Positions 24,977 through 33,213 of a stretch of DNA of 64,000 bases are shown here, one piece after another. Within the stretch, counting starts at the first letter, position 1, and each line of letters opens with the position of its first letter. Origin of the DNA: Ardenticatenaceae bacterium (GTDB lineage: Bacteria > Chloroflexota > Anaerolineae > Promineifilales > Promineifilaceae); NCBI GenBank assembly GCA_020634435.1, contig JACKBS010000021.1, positions 10,019-74,018 of the forward strand, given 5' to 3'. A program made the translations under genes and the position numbers. The notes under the pieces are model-generated. The model saw nothing but the letters and a program-made list of their open reading frames with translations, had not been told where the DNA came from and did not search any database.

Positions 24977-25699
24977 ATGACTCAATTTGCCAACAAATCA
25001 ACAGTCGCCCAAATCCGCCAGCGGTTCGACAACGACGTCGAGCGCTTTGCCAATCTGGAAACGGCGCAATCCTCCACAGTGGATGCGCCGCTGGCGCTGG
25101 AGCTGATCACCAGCGCAGCGGCGGCCACCAATCCCCACGCCAGCCACTTCCTGGACGTGGGCTGCGGCGCGGGCAACTACAGCCTGAAGCTGCTGGAAAA
25201 GCTGCCCCATCGCGACGTGACGCTGATTGATTTGAGCCAACCGATGCTGGATCGGGCGAAAGAGCGGGTGCAGGCGGTAAGCAACGGCCGTATCCACACC
25301 CAGCAATCCGATATTCGCGAACTTGAATTAGGGGAAAATCAGTTTGACATCATCATGGCGGCGGCGGTCTTGCATCATTTGCGGGAAGAGGCGGAGTGGA
25401 CGGCCGTTTTCCAAAAGTTCTATCATGCGCTCAAATCGGGTGGCTCGATCTGGATTTCTGACCTGGTGACGCACACAGCGGAGGCAATTGAGCAAATGAT
25501 GGTGGCGCGATACGGCCGTTACCTCACCGAACTCAAAGATGAAGCGTACCGTGACCACGTTTTCGCCTACATCGCCGCCGAGGACACTCCCCGCCCCCTA
25601 CTCTTCCAGATCGATTTGCTGCGCCAGGTTGGGTTTGCTCAAGCCGAAATTTTGCACAAAAACAGCGTCTTTGCTGCCTTTGGCGCGGTGAAGGGGTGA
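24977..25699 (+). CDS. Class I SAM-dependent methyltransferase
   Basis: This 240-residue methyltransferase has motif I, F-L-D-V-G-C-G-A-G-N-Y, near residue 55. Then come the acidic post-I position in V-T-L-I-D-L-S-Q-P-M-L, motif II around Q-S-D-I-R-E-L-E, and motif III F-D-I-I-M-A-A-A-V-L-H-H-L. The following W-I-S-D-L-V-T-H-T segment is as in UbiE-like enzymes. The substrate is unknown. AAAGGAAG precedes the ATG. The upstream intergenic region carries text-like CTCTGTG repeats. Confidence 0.9.
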   Translation: MTQFANKSTVAQIRQRFDNDVERFANLETAQSSTVDAPLALELITSAAAATNPHASHFLDVGCGAGNYSLKLLEKLPHRDVTLIDLSQPMLDRAKERVQAVSNGRIHTQQSDIRELELGENQFDIIMAAAVLHHLREEAEWTAVFQKFYHALKSGGSIWISDLVTHTAEAIEQMMVARYGRYLTELKDEAYRDHVFAYIAAEDTPRPLLFQIDLLRQVGFAQAEILHKNSVFAAFGAVKG

Positions 25700-25949
25700 A
25701 CGGCCGCAAAAAATTCACCATTCACGATTCACAATTGAAGACAGGTTCGTCTGCCCCCGTTAACACCTCAAGAAAGCCTTCATTTTGGCTCGGCGGTATT
25801 GTATACTTTCTTGGCTTGTGCTTTTCGTCCGATTTGGTAGTTTATCCAGCATTGGTGCAAGGTTAATAAATAGCCAGGCATATTGATTTGTATTAAGTTC
25901 AAAATGTATCTCGTGCAATGTCATAATGTACATTTCTGAGGTAACAAAA

Positions 25950-26408
25950 ATGCCGCAAAATGTAGACCCGATACGATTTGAAAAAATTACCGCTACTGAA
26001 GAGGCATCAGGTACCAGCAAGCTTCGGTCAAGGAATCCATTCATAACGGGTATTAATCGTTATTCACCTTCTCAGGGAAATCCACTAAAAAAGGATTTTT
26101 ATGGTGATTTTCTCTCCCGTTTATGGGCAATTTTTGGGCCACCAAATGGTGTGGGCTATGAGGGTTTCTATTATGCTCTCCGTGATAGAGAAACGGGATT
26201 GATTTTTACAGCCTATATTGCTAGTGGTGGTGCTGCTTATGGTGGTTTTCCAAAAGATGCTTCCGATCTAGACTCTGTTTTTGACTTGTTTGAAGAGCTT
26301 TTACAAAGCACAAAACCTGTTGATTGTGAGATTGAGTTTGAGACTGACTATGGGACTTACCGAACAGGAGCTAAAAATGGGGTTCCTTTTGATGAAATAG
26401 TGTCCTGA
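25950..26408 (+). CDS. Hypothetical protein, AT-rich islet
   Basis: This 152-residue protein is not recognised. It is acidic, without signal peptide or membrane segment. The central part (F-Y-G-D-F-L-S-R-L-W-A-I-F-G-P-P-N-G-V-G-Y-E-G-F-Y-Y-A-L-R-D) and the short E-x-E-F-E-T-D-Y-G-T-Y strand near the end suggest a compact alpha/beta fold of the size of immunity proteins, but this is a guess. ATG at 25950 is preceded by TGAGG. Codons are more AT-rich than the flanks and no ACGGCCGT copy occurs inside, so recent acquisition is likely. Confidence 0.6.
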   Translation: MPQNVDPIRFEKITATEEASGTSKLRSRNPFITGINRYSPSQGNPLKKDFYGDFLSRLWAIFGPPNGVGYEGFYYALRDRETGLIFTAYIASGGAAYGGFPKDASDLDSVFDLFEELLQSTKPVDCEIEFETDYGTYRTGAKNGVPFDEIVS

Positions 26409-26576
26409 ACCCTTGTTGAGTAATGGTCTTCAGCACACGCGATACATCACAACTGCGGTCGGGGTCGGCGCAAGTATGCGCTGCCATACCGTTTACTTTG
26501 CCATCTTGAGCGTTTAAATTTTAGCGAAACCTACTGAAAATCAGAACGTGACGCCGTGAGCACTCTGGCAGTAACG

Positions 26577-27002
26577 CTAGTAGCTTTCCTCACGAGCACG
26601 ACGCAACTCTTCTTGCAAGCGTTTAATCTCTGCATCCATATCATTAATGATTTGCTCTTTAGATGGCAAAGTAAAAGCACCCTGCACGATATTTGGCGTT
26701 TTAAGAGGCTTATCCCATAAGAAATCCCCTTGTAAAGTTCCCCAGGCATTAACTACCCTGCTAACAAAATGATGACAACGCTGACCGTCAACATCAACAT
26801 ACGTTACTTTAAAATAGAAGATGCCTCTGGCCCCAATCAAATGATGTGGCTTGATTTCAATTTGACGCCCCCCAATTTGTTCTATCAGCTTTATAATTTG
26901 CTGCTGTGCTTCCTTACCTTGTTTTTGGGAGTATGAAAGGCTCCAGATCAAAAATATGACCATTCCTACCAGGAACAAAACTGTGAAAATCGCATCTACC
27001 AT
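26577..27002 (-). CDS. Membrane-anchored coiled-coil protein, paralogue A
   Basis: This 141-residue protein is unrecognised. It has one N-terminal hydrophobic segment (residues 3-22), a middle beta-rich domain and a C-terminal coiled coil, M-D-A-E-I-K-R-L-Q-E-E-L-R-R-A-R-E-E-S. It is homologous to the next upstream gene (27137-27559): the ends are nearly identical and the middle shares a pattern including Y-V-D, G and F-(L/F)-W-D-(K/R)-P-L. The ATG at 27002 follows GGAG by 9 bp; a TTG at 27032 lacks a ribosome site. AT-rich. Confidence 0.65.
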   Translation of the reverse strand: MVDAIFTVLFLVGMVIFLIWSLSYSQKQGKEAQQQIIKLIEQIGGRQIEIKPHHLIGARGIFYFKVTYVDVDGQRCHHFVSRVVNAWGTLQGDFLWDKPLKTPNIVQGAFTLPSKEQIINDMDAEIKRLQEELRRAREESY

Positions 27003-27136
27003 TTCAATACACTCCAAAATCTTGCTAAACAACTGAGCCGAGTTTGAAATTTAATCTGTTTTTTCGGGCAAACGGCCGTCTCCCGCAAAATACACGTTTA
27101 TCCTGTCCCCGATGTACGCCTAAATCTATTGTCCGC

Positions 27137-27559
27137 CTAACTCTCCTCACGAGCACGGCGCAGCTCTTCCTGCAAGCGCTTAATCTCCGCATCCATCTCG
27201 TTAATAATTTGCTCTTTTGAACTTGAGAGACGAGGCGCTGTATTGGGCACTTGCAGCGGTCTATCCCAGAAAAACTCTTTGCTTAAACCGCCCCACCCTT
27301 CCCAATGCTGGGTAACGCGATGTTTTTGTTGAATGCCGTTGCTATCTACGTATAAGAGTACAAATTGGATAAACCCATTTTGGCCCCATTTATGTTCGCG
27401 CCAGATAACAATATCGCTACCGCCTGCTTGTTGAACTAGCTTATGAAGCTGCTGCTTTGACTCCTGAATTTGATCATTTTGTTTGACAATGATCCAAACT
27501 ACAAAAATTATGAGCCCACCAAATAGCAAAAAGAAAAAAAGATCTTCACTCATTATCAT
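27137..27559 (-). CDS. Membrane-anchored coiled-coil protein, paralogue B
   Basis: This 140-residue protein is the paralogue of 26577-27002. One membrane segment lies at residues 7-24. The soluble middle domain has the pattern (Y-V-D-S-N-G, F-F-W-D-R-P-L-Q-V-P-N), and the C-terminal coiled coil K-E-Q-I-I-N-E-M-D-A-E-I-K-R-L-Q-E-E is almost identical to its sister. Two ATGs (27559 and 27553) are close; GAGG precedes them. Function unknown. The tandem arrangement with 134 bp between shows a local duplication, with the C-terminal end either recent or under strong constraint. Confidence 0.65.
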   Translation of the reverse strand: MIMSEDLFFFLLFGGLIIFVVWIIVKQNDQIQESKQQLHKLVQQAGGSDIVIWREHKWGQNGFIQFVLLYVDSNGIQQKHRVTQHWEGWGGLSKEFFWDRPLQVPNTAPRLSSSKEQIINEMDAEIKRLQEELRRAREES

Positions 27560-27656
27560 TTACCTCTCGGCCAACTGAAACTGAATGTCGTCACATTGTC
27601 ACAACTGTTCATACGCAAACAAAGCCTGGAAGTTTTCAATTTTTGAGCGACTGGCA

Positions 27657-28034
27657 CTATTTTTCGTTTTCTCGTCGCGGGTCGAGCAGTTGGTCAATGT
27701 ACAGCCAGATGACGCGGGCATAGTGAAAGATGAGCGGCGAGAGCAGCACGAGCGCCACGGTGGCCCCAATGAGATAGCCCCAAATAGACGGCCGTATCGT
27801 CAAATACAAAGCAATAACCACCGCCACCCCAATGATAAAACTCATCACATACCCCACAAACACCGACATCATAAAGTAGCCATCTTCACGCTCAAAATGG
27901 ATACCGCAGTGCGGGCAATCCTCATACATCCGCAGTGGTTTGCGGAACACATTCCCCTGCCGACAGTTGGGGCATTTCATGGTAACGATGGCTTTGAACC
28001 AGTTTGGTTTGGTCGGATTTGTGGCTGTTTTCAA
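27657..28034 (-). CDS. DUF983 membrane protein
   Basis: This 125-residue protein has the DUF983 pattern: two CxxC pairs near the N-terminus (M-K-C-P-N-C-R-Q-G and D-C-P-H-C-G-I-H-F), likely a zinc ribbon, then E-R-E-D-G-Y-F and two membrane segments. The start is TTG at 28034 after AGGGTGA. Function is unknown; family members often sit near cytochrome oxidase genes, which are not seen here. Confidence 0.85.
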   Translation of the reverse strand: MKTATNPTKPNWFKAIVTMKCPNCRQGNVFRKPLRMYEDCPHCGIHFEREDGYFMMSVFVGYVMSFIIGVAVVIALYLTIRPSIWGYLIGATVALVLLSPLIFHYARVIWLYIDQLLDPRRENEK

Positions 28035-28121
28035 CGGTTCACCCTGATTTTAGGCCGATTTTGGGGCAAAAACGGCCGTTTTTATCCAATACTATACGAA
28101 ACGAGTCTGGTATACAATTAA

Positions 28122-28844
28122 TTATGAGCTACTCACAATTTGTTCTTGAACGGCCGTAATCTGCCGAATCCCCTGCTCGGCCAGCGTCAGCAGCGCGTCA
28201 AATTCGGTGCGGCTGAACGGCGCTTTTTCGCCCGTGCCCTGCACCTCCACCAGCAAGCCAGCGGATGTCATGACGACGTTCATGTCAACCTCGGCAGCCA
28301 CATCTTCCACGTAGGGCAAATCGAGCAGCGGTACACCGTTTACCACCCCCACGCTGATGGCTGCGATTTGCTGTTTGTTCACTGCCGCAGGCAAAACCCC
28401 GGCGGCAATGAGCGGACGCAGCGCCAGCTGCAACGCCACCCAGCCGCCACAAATGGCCGTGGTGCGTGTGCCACCATCCGCTTGCAGTACATCGCAATCC
28501 ACCGTGATGGTGCGCTCACCCAACTGCGACAAATCCAGCGCCATGCGCAGGCTGCGCCCGATGAGCCGGGAGATTTCCTGCGTGCGCCCCTTCGGCCAGC
28601 GCTGCTCCCGATTGGTGCGCTGTTTGGTGCTACGCGGCAGCATGGCGTATTCGGCCGTCAGCCAGCCGTGAGGTTCGGGCTGGTTGCGCAGCCACGGCGG
28701 CAAGCTCTCATCAATCGTCACGTTGCACAACACATGCGTCTCGCCAAATTGGGCCAGCACGGATCCTTCCGCCATTTTGGTGAAGTGCGGGATAAAGGTG
28801 ATGGGGCGTAATTCGTTGGGAGAACGGCCGTCTGCTCGTGTCAT
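28122..28844 (-). CDS. rph: Ribonuclease PH
   Basis: This 240-residue phosphorolytic 3'-to-5' exoribonuclease trims the 3' ends of tRNA precursors. It begins R-A-D-G-R-S-P-N-E-L-R-P-I, with the family block G-S-V-L-A-Q-F-G-E-T-H-V-L-C-N-V-T. P-R-S-T-K-Q-R-T-N-R-E then L-I-G-R-S-L-R-M-A-L-D and T-I-T-V-D-C-D-V-L-Q-A-D-G-G-T-R-T follow, which hold the phosphate- and RNA-binding residues. The length matches. ATG at 28844 follows AAGGA; an upstream ATG would add 30 unrelated residues. Confidence 0.96.
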   Translation of the reverse strand: MTRADGRSPNELRPITFIPHFTKMAEGSVLAQFGETHVLCNVTIDESLPPWLRNQPEPHGWLTAEYAMLPRSTKQRTNREQRWPKGRTQEISRLIGRSLRMALDLSQLGERTITVDCDVLQADGGTRTTAICGGWVALQLALRPLIAAGVLPAAVNKQQIAAISVGVVNGVPLLDLPYVEDVAAEVDMNVVMTSAGLLVEVQGTGEKAPFSRTEFDALLTLAEQGIRQITAVQEQIVSSS

Positions 28845-28983
28845 GAAAACCAATCCTTCAAATTGAAAGTAGTAAACTTCGCCAAGTATACCCAACCCGC
28901 CCTTGCCCCGCATCGAAATCGTGCCTAAACTCAAATTGAGTCATAACCCGATATTTTGCACCATCCAAAAGGAATTTCACGCT

Positions 28984-29946
28984 ATGAAAAAATGGGGACG
29001 CCGCCTGGCCATTATTTTGGTCGTTTTCTTGCTCATTGTGCTTATTGGCCCATTTCTTATTCCCATACCGCCGCTAGAAGGCACTGTACCGCCCAAAACG
29101 CTGGCCGGTGAGAACAGCCAATTTATCACCCTCCCCTTCCCCGGCACCGATGGCCTGGACATTCATTACTGGGATGCGGGCAGTGGGCCGCGCACGTTTT
29201 TGCTGCTGCATGGTTTTGCGCTGAATCTCTATACCTGGGACGAGACGTTTGACTATTTTGCCAGCCAGGGCCGTGCCGTAGCCTATGACCGGATTCCATT
29301 TGGCTTGAGCGAACGGCCGTTACCCGCCGATTGGGAAGCACAAAACCCATACTCCCGTGAAGCCACCGTTGCGATGGCCATTGAGCTGCTAGATGCGTTG
29401 GGCATCGACAAAGTGATTGTGGTGGGCAACTCTGCCGGTGGCTTGCTGGCCATGCAGCTGGCCCTGGAACATCCCGAGCGGGTAGAAGGTGTGATTTTAG
29501 CCGCACCCGCCGTGTTTAGCGGCAACGGGAGCCCGCCCATTGCCCAGGCGCTGGCCAACACACCGCAAATGAAACGCATCGGCCCACTGATTGCCCGCGC
29601 CATTGGCCACGTTGAGTTTTCCAGCGAGCTAACGGCCGTACAAAAAGAGCAGGCCGCCATTGGCACGCGGGTAGACAATTGGGACAAAGCGCTGTGGGAA
29701 TTTACGGCCGTTACCACCCAGCTTGATCTCAGCGACCGATTTGACCAGCTCACCTAGCCAACGCTCGTCATTACCGGTGACGCCGACAACTTCATCCCCA
29801 GCGAGGAAAGCATTCGCCTGGCTGGCGAACTGCCCAATACCGAGCTGGCCATCTTGCCCGGCTGCGGCCATCTACCCCAGCAAGAGTGTGACACGCTCTT
29901 CCTGCAAGCCGTAGAAGATTGGTTGGCAAAACTGCCAGGGAAATAG
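28984..29946 (+). pseudogene. Alpha/beta hydrolase interrupted by in-frame TAG
   Basis: This frame encodes a membrane-anchored alpha/beta hydrolase: an N-terminal hydrophobic segment (residues 8-28), the oxyanion L-L-L-H-G-F-A, and the nucleophile elbow V-G-N-S-A-G-G near residue 150. Codon 258 (29755-29757) is TAG. Reading straight on gives P-T-L-V-I-T-G-D-A-D-N-F-I-P (catalytic Asp) and G-C-G-H-L-P-Q-Q-E (catalytic His), ending at TAG 29944-29946 after 320 codons. The frame is unchanged, so a single nonsense change, most simply CAG to TAG, explains it. Without readthrough the product lacks two triad residues. Sequencing error is also possible. AAGGA precedes the ATG. Confidence 0.85.
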
Positions 29947-30008
29947 TGAAAAGTAAAAAGTGATAAGTGAAGAGTGCTTCTTTTTACTTTTCACTTACCA
30001 CTTTTCAC
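29946..30008. repeat. Tandem-word hairpin (GTGAAAAGTAAAAA family), copy 1
   Basis: GTGAAAAGTAAAAAGTGA units on the left face TTTTTACTTTTCACTT and ACTTTTCAC on the right. It begins at the last base of the hydrolase stop codon and may serve as its terminator. Closely related copies lie at 40381-40436 and 48915-48961. Confidence 0.85.
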
Positions 30009-30122
30009 CGTCCTCTCTCTCATCCCTTGTTCAGAAACGGCCATTTTTATTAAGCCCCACTCAGCCACACTTTACACTTTTTTTGCAAATCCCCGGCAAA
30101 CTGGCTTCCAGATATAAATTAA

Positions 30123-30183
30123 CAGTTACTCAATTACCAATTACTTCCCAAAGTAATGGAGTAATTTGGCAATTAAGTAACTG
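30123..30183. repeat. Tandem-word hairpin (AATTACC/TTACT family)
   Basis: CAGTTACT...AATTACC on the left is matched by ...GGCAATTAAGTAACTG on the right with a few mismatches. It lies directly upstream of the protease ribosome-binding site, so here it is in the 5' UTR rather than at a 3' end. It resembles the hairpin at 18388-18443. Confidence 0.75.
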
Positions 30184-30205
30184 GATCATTCATCCCGGAG
30201 GCAAA

Positions 30206-31417
30206 ATGAATAAGAAAAACCGTGTAACATGGCTCTGGCTGCCGTTTTTACTGGTAGCAATAACCTTGGCAGCCTGTGGCTCAGCCGAAACAGCCGCCAC
30301 CAACCCCATCACCCAAACCATCAATTCTCTCACCGAACAAACCCAGCCCGAAACGGCCGCTTTGGCCCAAAATGATCCCGTTGCCGAAACGGCCGTAGAC
30401 ACAACCAGCCAAACCGACACCATTAATCCCGTGGCCGAAGCGGCGGCCAATGACCCATTGTCCAGCCTGTTTGTGCAGGAAGAAGCATTTGTATCGGTTT
30501 ATGAGCAGGTGAATCCGGCCGTGGTCAACATAGAAGTTGGCAGCGGACAAGGTTCCGGCTTCGTGTTTGACAACAATGGCCATATTGTGACCAACAACCA
30601 CGTTGTTGCCGATGGCGGTCAGATTGTGGTGAATTTTGACGACGGCCGTCAGCTTTCCGCCACCGTTGTGGGCACCGACCCATCATCCGATTTGGCGGTG
30701 ATTCAAGTTGATGCCAACGAGATTGCGGACATCACCCCGGTGAGCCTGGCAGATTCCGATGCCTTGAAAGTAGGCCAGATTGTCATCGCCATTGGCAGCC
30801 CGTTTGGCCTGGAAAGCAGCATGACCACCGGCATCATCTCCGCCCTGGACCGATTGTTCCCCGGCGCGACCAGCCCCGATGGCACCACCTACCAGATTCC
30901 CGACATCATCCAGACCGATGCAGCGATTAACCCTGGCAACTCCGGCGGCCCGCTGCTAAACCTGCGCGGTGAAGTCATTGGCGTGAATACGGCCATTGAA
31001 TCCCCCGTACGCGGCTCGTCGGGTATTGGCTACGCGGTACCGTCTAACATCGTCAGCAATATCGTGCCGCAAATTATTGCCAACGGCCACGTAGAAACCC
31101 CGTGGCTGGGTATCTCTGGGCAGATCATCTCTGAAGATGCGGCCGTTGCTCTAGGACTGCCCGCAGATCAAAATGGTATCCTTGTGGGTGAGGTTATCTC
31201 TGGCGGCTCGGCAGCTATTGCTGGCCTGCGCGGTGGCAACAATCCAGACGTCATTACGGCCGTTGATGGTCGCCAAATTACTGCCTTTGATGATTTGCTG
31301 GGCTATTTGGTACAGCAGACCGTCGTGGGACAGACGATTGAACTGCAAATTATGCGGGATGGTCAGCTACAAACTGTGAACGTCACGCTTCTGGCACGTC
31401 CTAGCAGTGCTGGCTAA
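30206..31417 (+). CDS. HtrA/DegP-like serine protease lipoprotein (S1C) with PDZ domain
   Basis: This 403-residue trypsin-like protease is predicted to be lipid-anchored on the outer face of the membrane: signal peptide and lipobox L-A-A-C24. A Thr/Gln/Ala-rich linker (residues 25-90) leads to the protease domain with H132 (V-T-N-N-H-V-V), D162 (S-S-D-L-A-V-I) and S246 (N-P-G-N-S-G-G-P-L). One C-terminal PDZ domain is seen (P-W-L-G-I-S-G-Q...). It should degrade or refold damaged envelope proteins. ATG at 30206 follows CGGAGG; the longer upstream frame only reads through the hairpin repeats. The linker contains several ACGGCCGT copies encoding E-T-A-V-like repeats. Confidence 0.94.
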   Translation: MNKKNRVTWLWLPFLLVAITLAACGSAETAATNPITQTINSLTEQTQPETAALAQNDPVAETAVDTTSQTDTINPVAEAAANDPLSSLFVQEEAFVSVYEQVNPAVVNIEVGSGQGSGFVFDNNGHIVTNNHVVADGGQIVVNFDDGRQLSATVVGTDPSSDLAVIQVDANEIADITPVSLADSDALKVGQIVIAIGSPFGLESSMTTGIISALDRLFPGATSPDGTTYQIPDIIQTDAAINPGNSGGPLLNLRGEVIGVNTAIESPVRGSSGIGYAVPSNIVSNIVPQIIANGHVETPWLGISGQIISEDAAVALGLPADQNGILVGEVISGGSAAIAGLRGGNNPDVITAVDGRQITAFDDLLGYLVQQTVVGQTIELQIMRDGQLQTVNVTLLARPSSAG

Positions 31418-31474
31418 CCACTTTTAATAATGCGTGCATTTCCCCGGAAACTCAGAAGTTTCCGGGGAAAGCTA

Positions 31475-33133
31475 TTATTTTCTGGCGCGTAACAACGTAA
31501 AAAAGATGGCGCTGAGAACTGCCGTTACGCCAACGGCCGTACCCACCTTCTTCACCTTCGGTTTCACTTCTTTTTCTTCCAACAACTCTACAACAGGCTT
31601 CAACTTCTGTTTAGGCGTGGTGCCAAACACCAGGTGAATGATTCCCGAACCCAAGCGGTAATTCCCCGGCTGGCGGAGAACGGTAGCAATATCAAACGGC
31701 AGCGGCGGATTACCCACCACAAACGCCCGCGTCTGAGTAAATTGCAGTAAATCCTTCTTGCCGTGCGTGCGTCCAATGCCGGATTCCTTTACACCACCAA
31801 ACGGCAAGCGCGGAATGGCAAAATGGGACATCGTGTCGTTGATGTTTACTGAGCCAACGTACAGCTGGTGCGCCACACGCTCTGCTCGCGTCAAATCCTG
31901 GCTCCACACCGAGGCGCTCAATCCCAAATTGGAATCATTGGCCAGCTGAATCGCGTGGGCCTCGTTATCCACCATCATGATGGGCACCACCGGGCCAAAC
32001 GTTTCTTCACGCATGAGCTTCATACTGTGATCCACGTTCACCATCACGGTTGGCTCCATATACATGCCTTCCCGCTTGCCGCCGTGAATGATCTGCGCAC
32101 CTTTGGCCAGCGCATCCTTCACATGGTCCTCAATAATGTCCACCTGCCGCTGAAACGTCAGCGGGCCAAGATCGTTGGGGTTGTCGATGTCTGGGCTGTA
32201 GCCTTGCTTGAGCTGGCGCGTTTCCTCTAGAAATGCTTCCAGAAAGCGATCATAGACGGACTCAACCACGTAGATGCGCTCGACGGCCATGCAGGTCTGC
32301 CCCGTGTTGTAAAATGCGCCCCAGGCTCCCCAACGAGCGGCCGCTTCAATGTCTGCATCTTCCAAAACGATCATGGGGTCTTTGCCGCCCAACTCACACA
32401 CCACCGGCGTCATATTTTCGGCAGCGGCCTTCATCACCAGCCGCCCAGTTTTTGTGGACCCGGTGAGGAAAATGAAATCGGGTTTGGACTGGACTAATGC
32501 GGAACCGGCACGGCCGTCTCCATGCAAAAAGCGCACAAAGGGGGTCAGCTCAGGAATTTTCTGGAACAACTTCTCAATCATCACGCCCGTAGCGGCGGTC
32601 ACTTCGGACGGTTTCACCATTACCGTGTTGCCTGCCAGCAGTGCCGAGACGATGGGCGGCACAATCAGCACCAGCGGGTAATTCCACGGCCCAATGATGC
32701 CCACCACCCCGTGCGGATGCTGCTCCACATAGCAGCGCTTAAAGATTTGCAGGCCGGGCGATACCCGCTTGCGGCGCAGCCAATGCGGCGCACGGTTGCA
32801 GTACTGGTTAATCAAATCAACGCTCATGAACAGTTCGGCCATCGCATCCTGACGGCTTTTGCCGTTGTCCTGGTTCATTACGGCCGTAATTTCATCCATC
32901 TCGTCAATAATGAGCGCTTGCAGCTTGCGCACCAGGCGCACCCGCTCTTTTACAGGTTTGGCCGCCCACGTCTGCGCCGCTACAGACATTTCGCGCCGCA
33001 CATTTTTCACCTCGGCTTCTGTGGTCATGATCACCGAGCCAAACTGCTCACCCGTGGCTGGATTGACAAACGGCAGCAGCTCTGCTTTGCCGTTCAGCGG
33101 TTGCCCTTTTATGATGCTAGTTGCTGTCCCCAT
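31475..33133 (-). CDS. Aldehyde dehydrogenase with C-terminal membrane anchor
   Basis: This 552-residue NAD(P)-dependent aldehyde dehydrogenase has the catalytic Glu in C-E-L-G-G-K-D-P-M and the nucleophile Cys in N-T-G-Q-T-C-M-A-V-E-R. The W-N-Y-P cofactor block and L-P-F-G-G-V-K-E-S-G-I-G-R-T-H-G near the end are also present. After the enzyme core an additional 45-residue tail ends in a hydrophobic helix (V-T-A-V-L-S-A-I-F-F-T-L-L) and R-A-R-K, a tail anchor as in fatty aldehyde dehydrogenases. ATG at 33133 follows GAGGAG. It is 80 bp downstream of the GMC oxidoreductase gene, probably co-transcribed, and would oxidise that enzyme's aldehyde product. Confidence 0.93.
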   Translation of the reverse strand: MGTATSIIKGQPLNGKAELLPFVNPATGEQFGSVIMTTEAEVKNVRREMSVAAQTWAAKPVKERVRLVRKLQALIIDEMDEITAVMNQDNGKSRQDAMAELFMSVDLINQYCNRAPHWLRRKRVSPGLQIFKRCYVEQHPHGVVGIIGPWNYPLVLIVPPIVSALLAGNTVMVKPSEVTAATGVMIEKLFQKIPELTPFVRFLHGDGRAGSALVQSKPDFIFLTGSTKTGRLVMKAAAENMTPVVCELGGKDPMIVLEDADIEAAARWGAWGAFYNTGQTCMAVERIYVVESVYDRFLEAFLEETRQLKQGYSPDIDNPNDLGPLTFQRQVDIIEDHVKDALAKGAQIIHGGKREGMYMEPTVMVNVDHSMKLMREETFGPVVPIMMVDNEAHAIQLANDSNLGLSASVWSQDLTRAERVAHQLYVGSVNINDTMSHFAIPRLPFGGVKESGIGRTHGKKDLLQFTQTRAFVVGNPPLPFDIATVLRQPGNYRLGSGIIHLVFGTTPKQKLKPVVELLEEKEVKPKVKKVGTAVGVTAVLSAIFFTLLRARK

Positions 33134-33213
33134 GTTTTGTGCTCCTCTTTCGTTTACTACAAAAAACCACAAACTGTTTGCCGCTGTGCTGGTTTTTTGC
33201 AATGCTCACCTTG

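Noticed and set aside
29960..30205. Upstream extension of the HtrA-like protease
   Set aside because: It reads through two hairpin repeats and precedes a clear signal peptide with its own ribosome-binding site.
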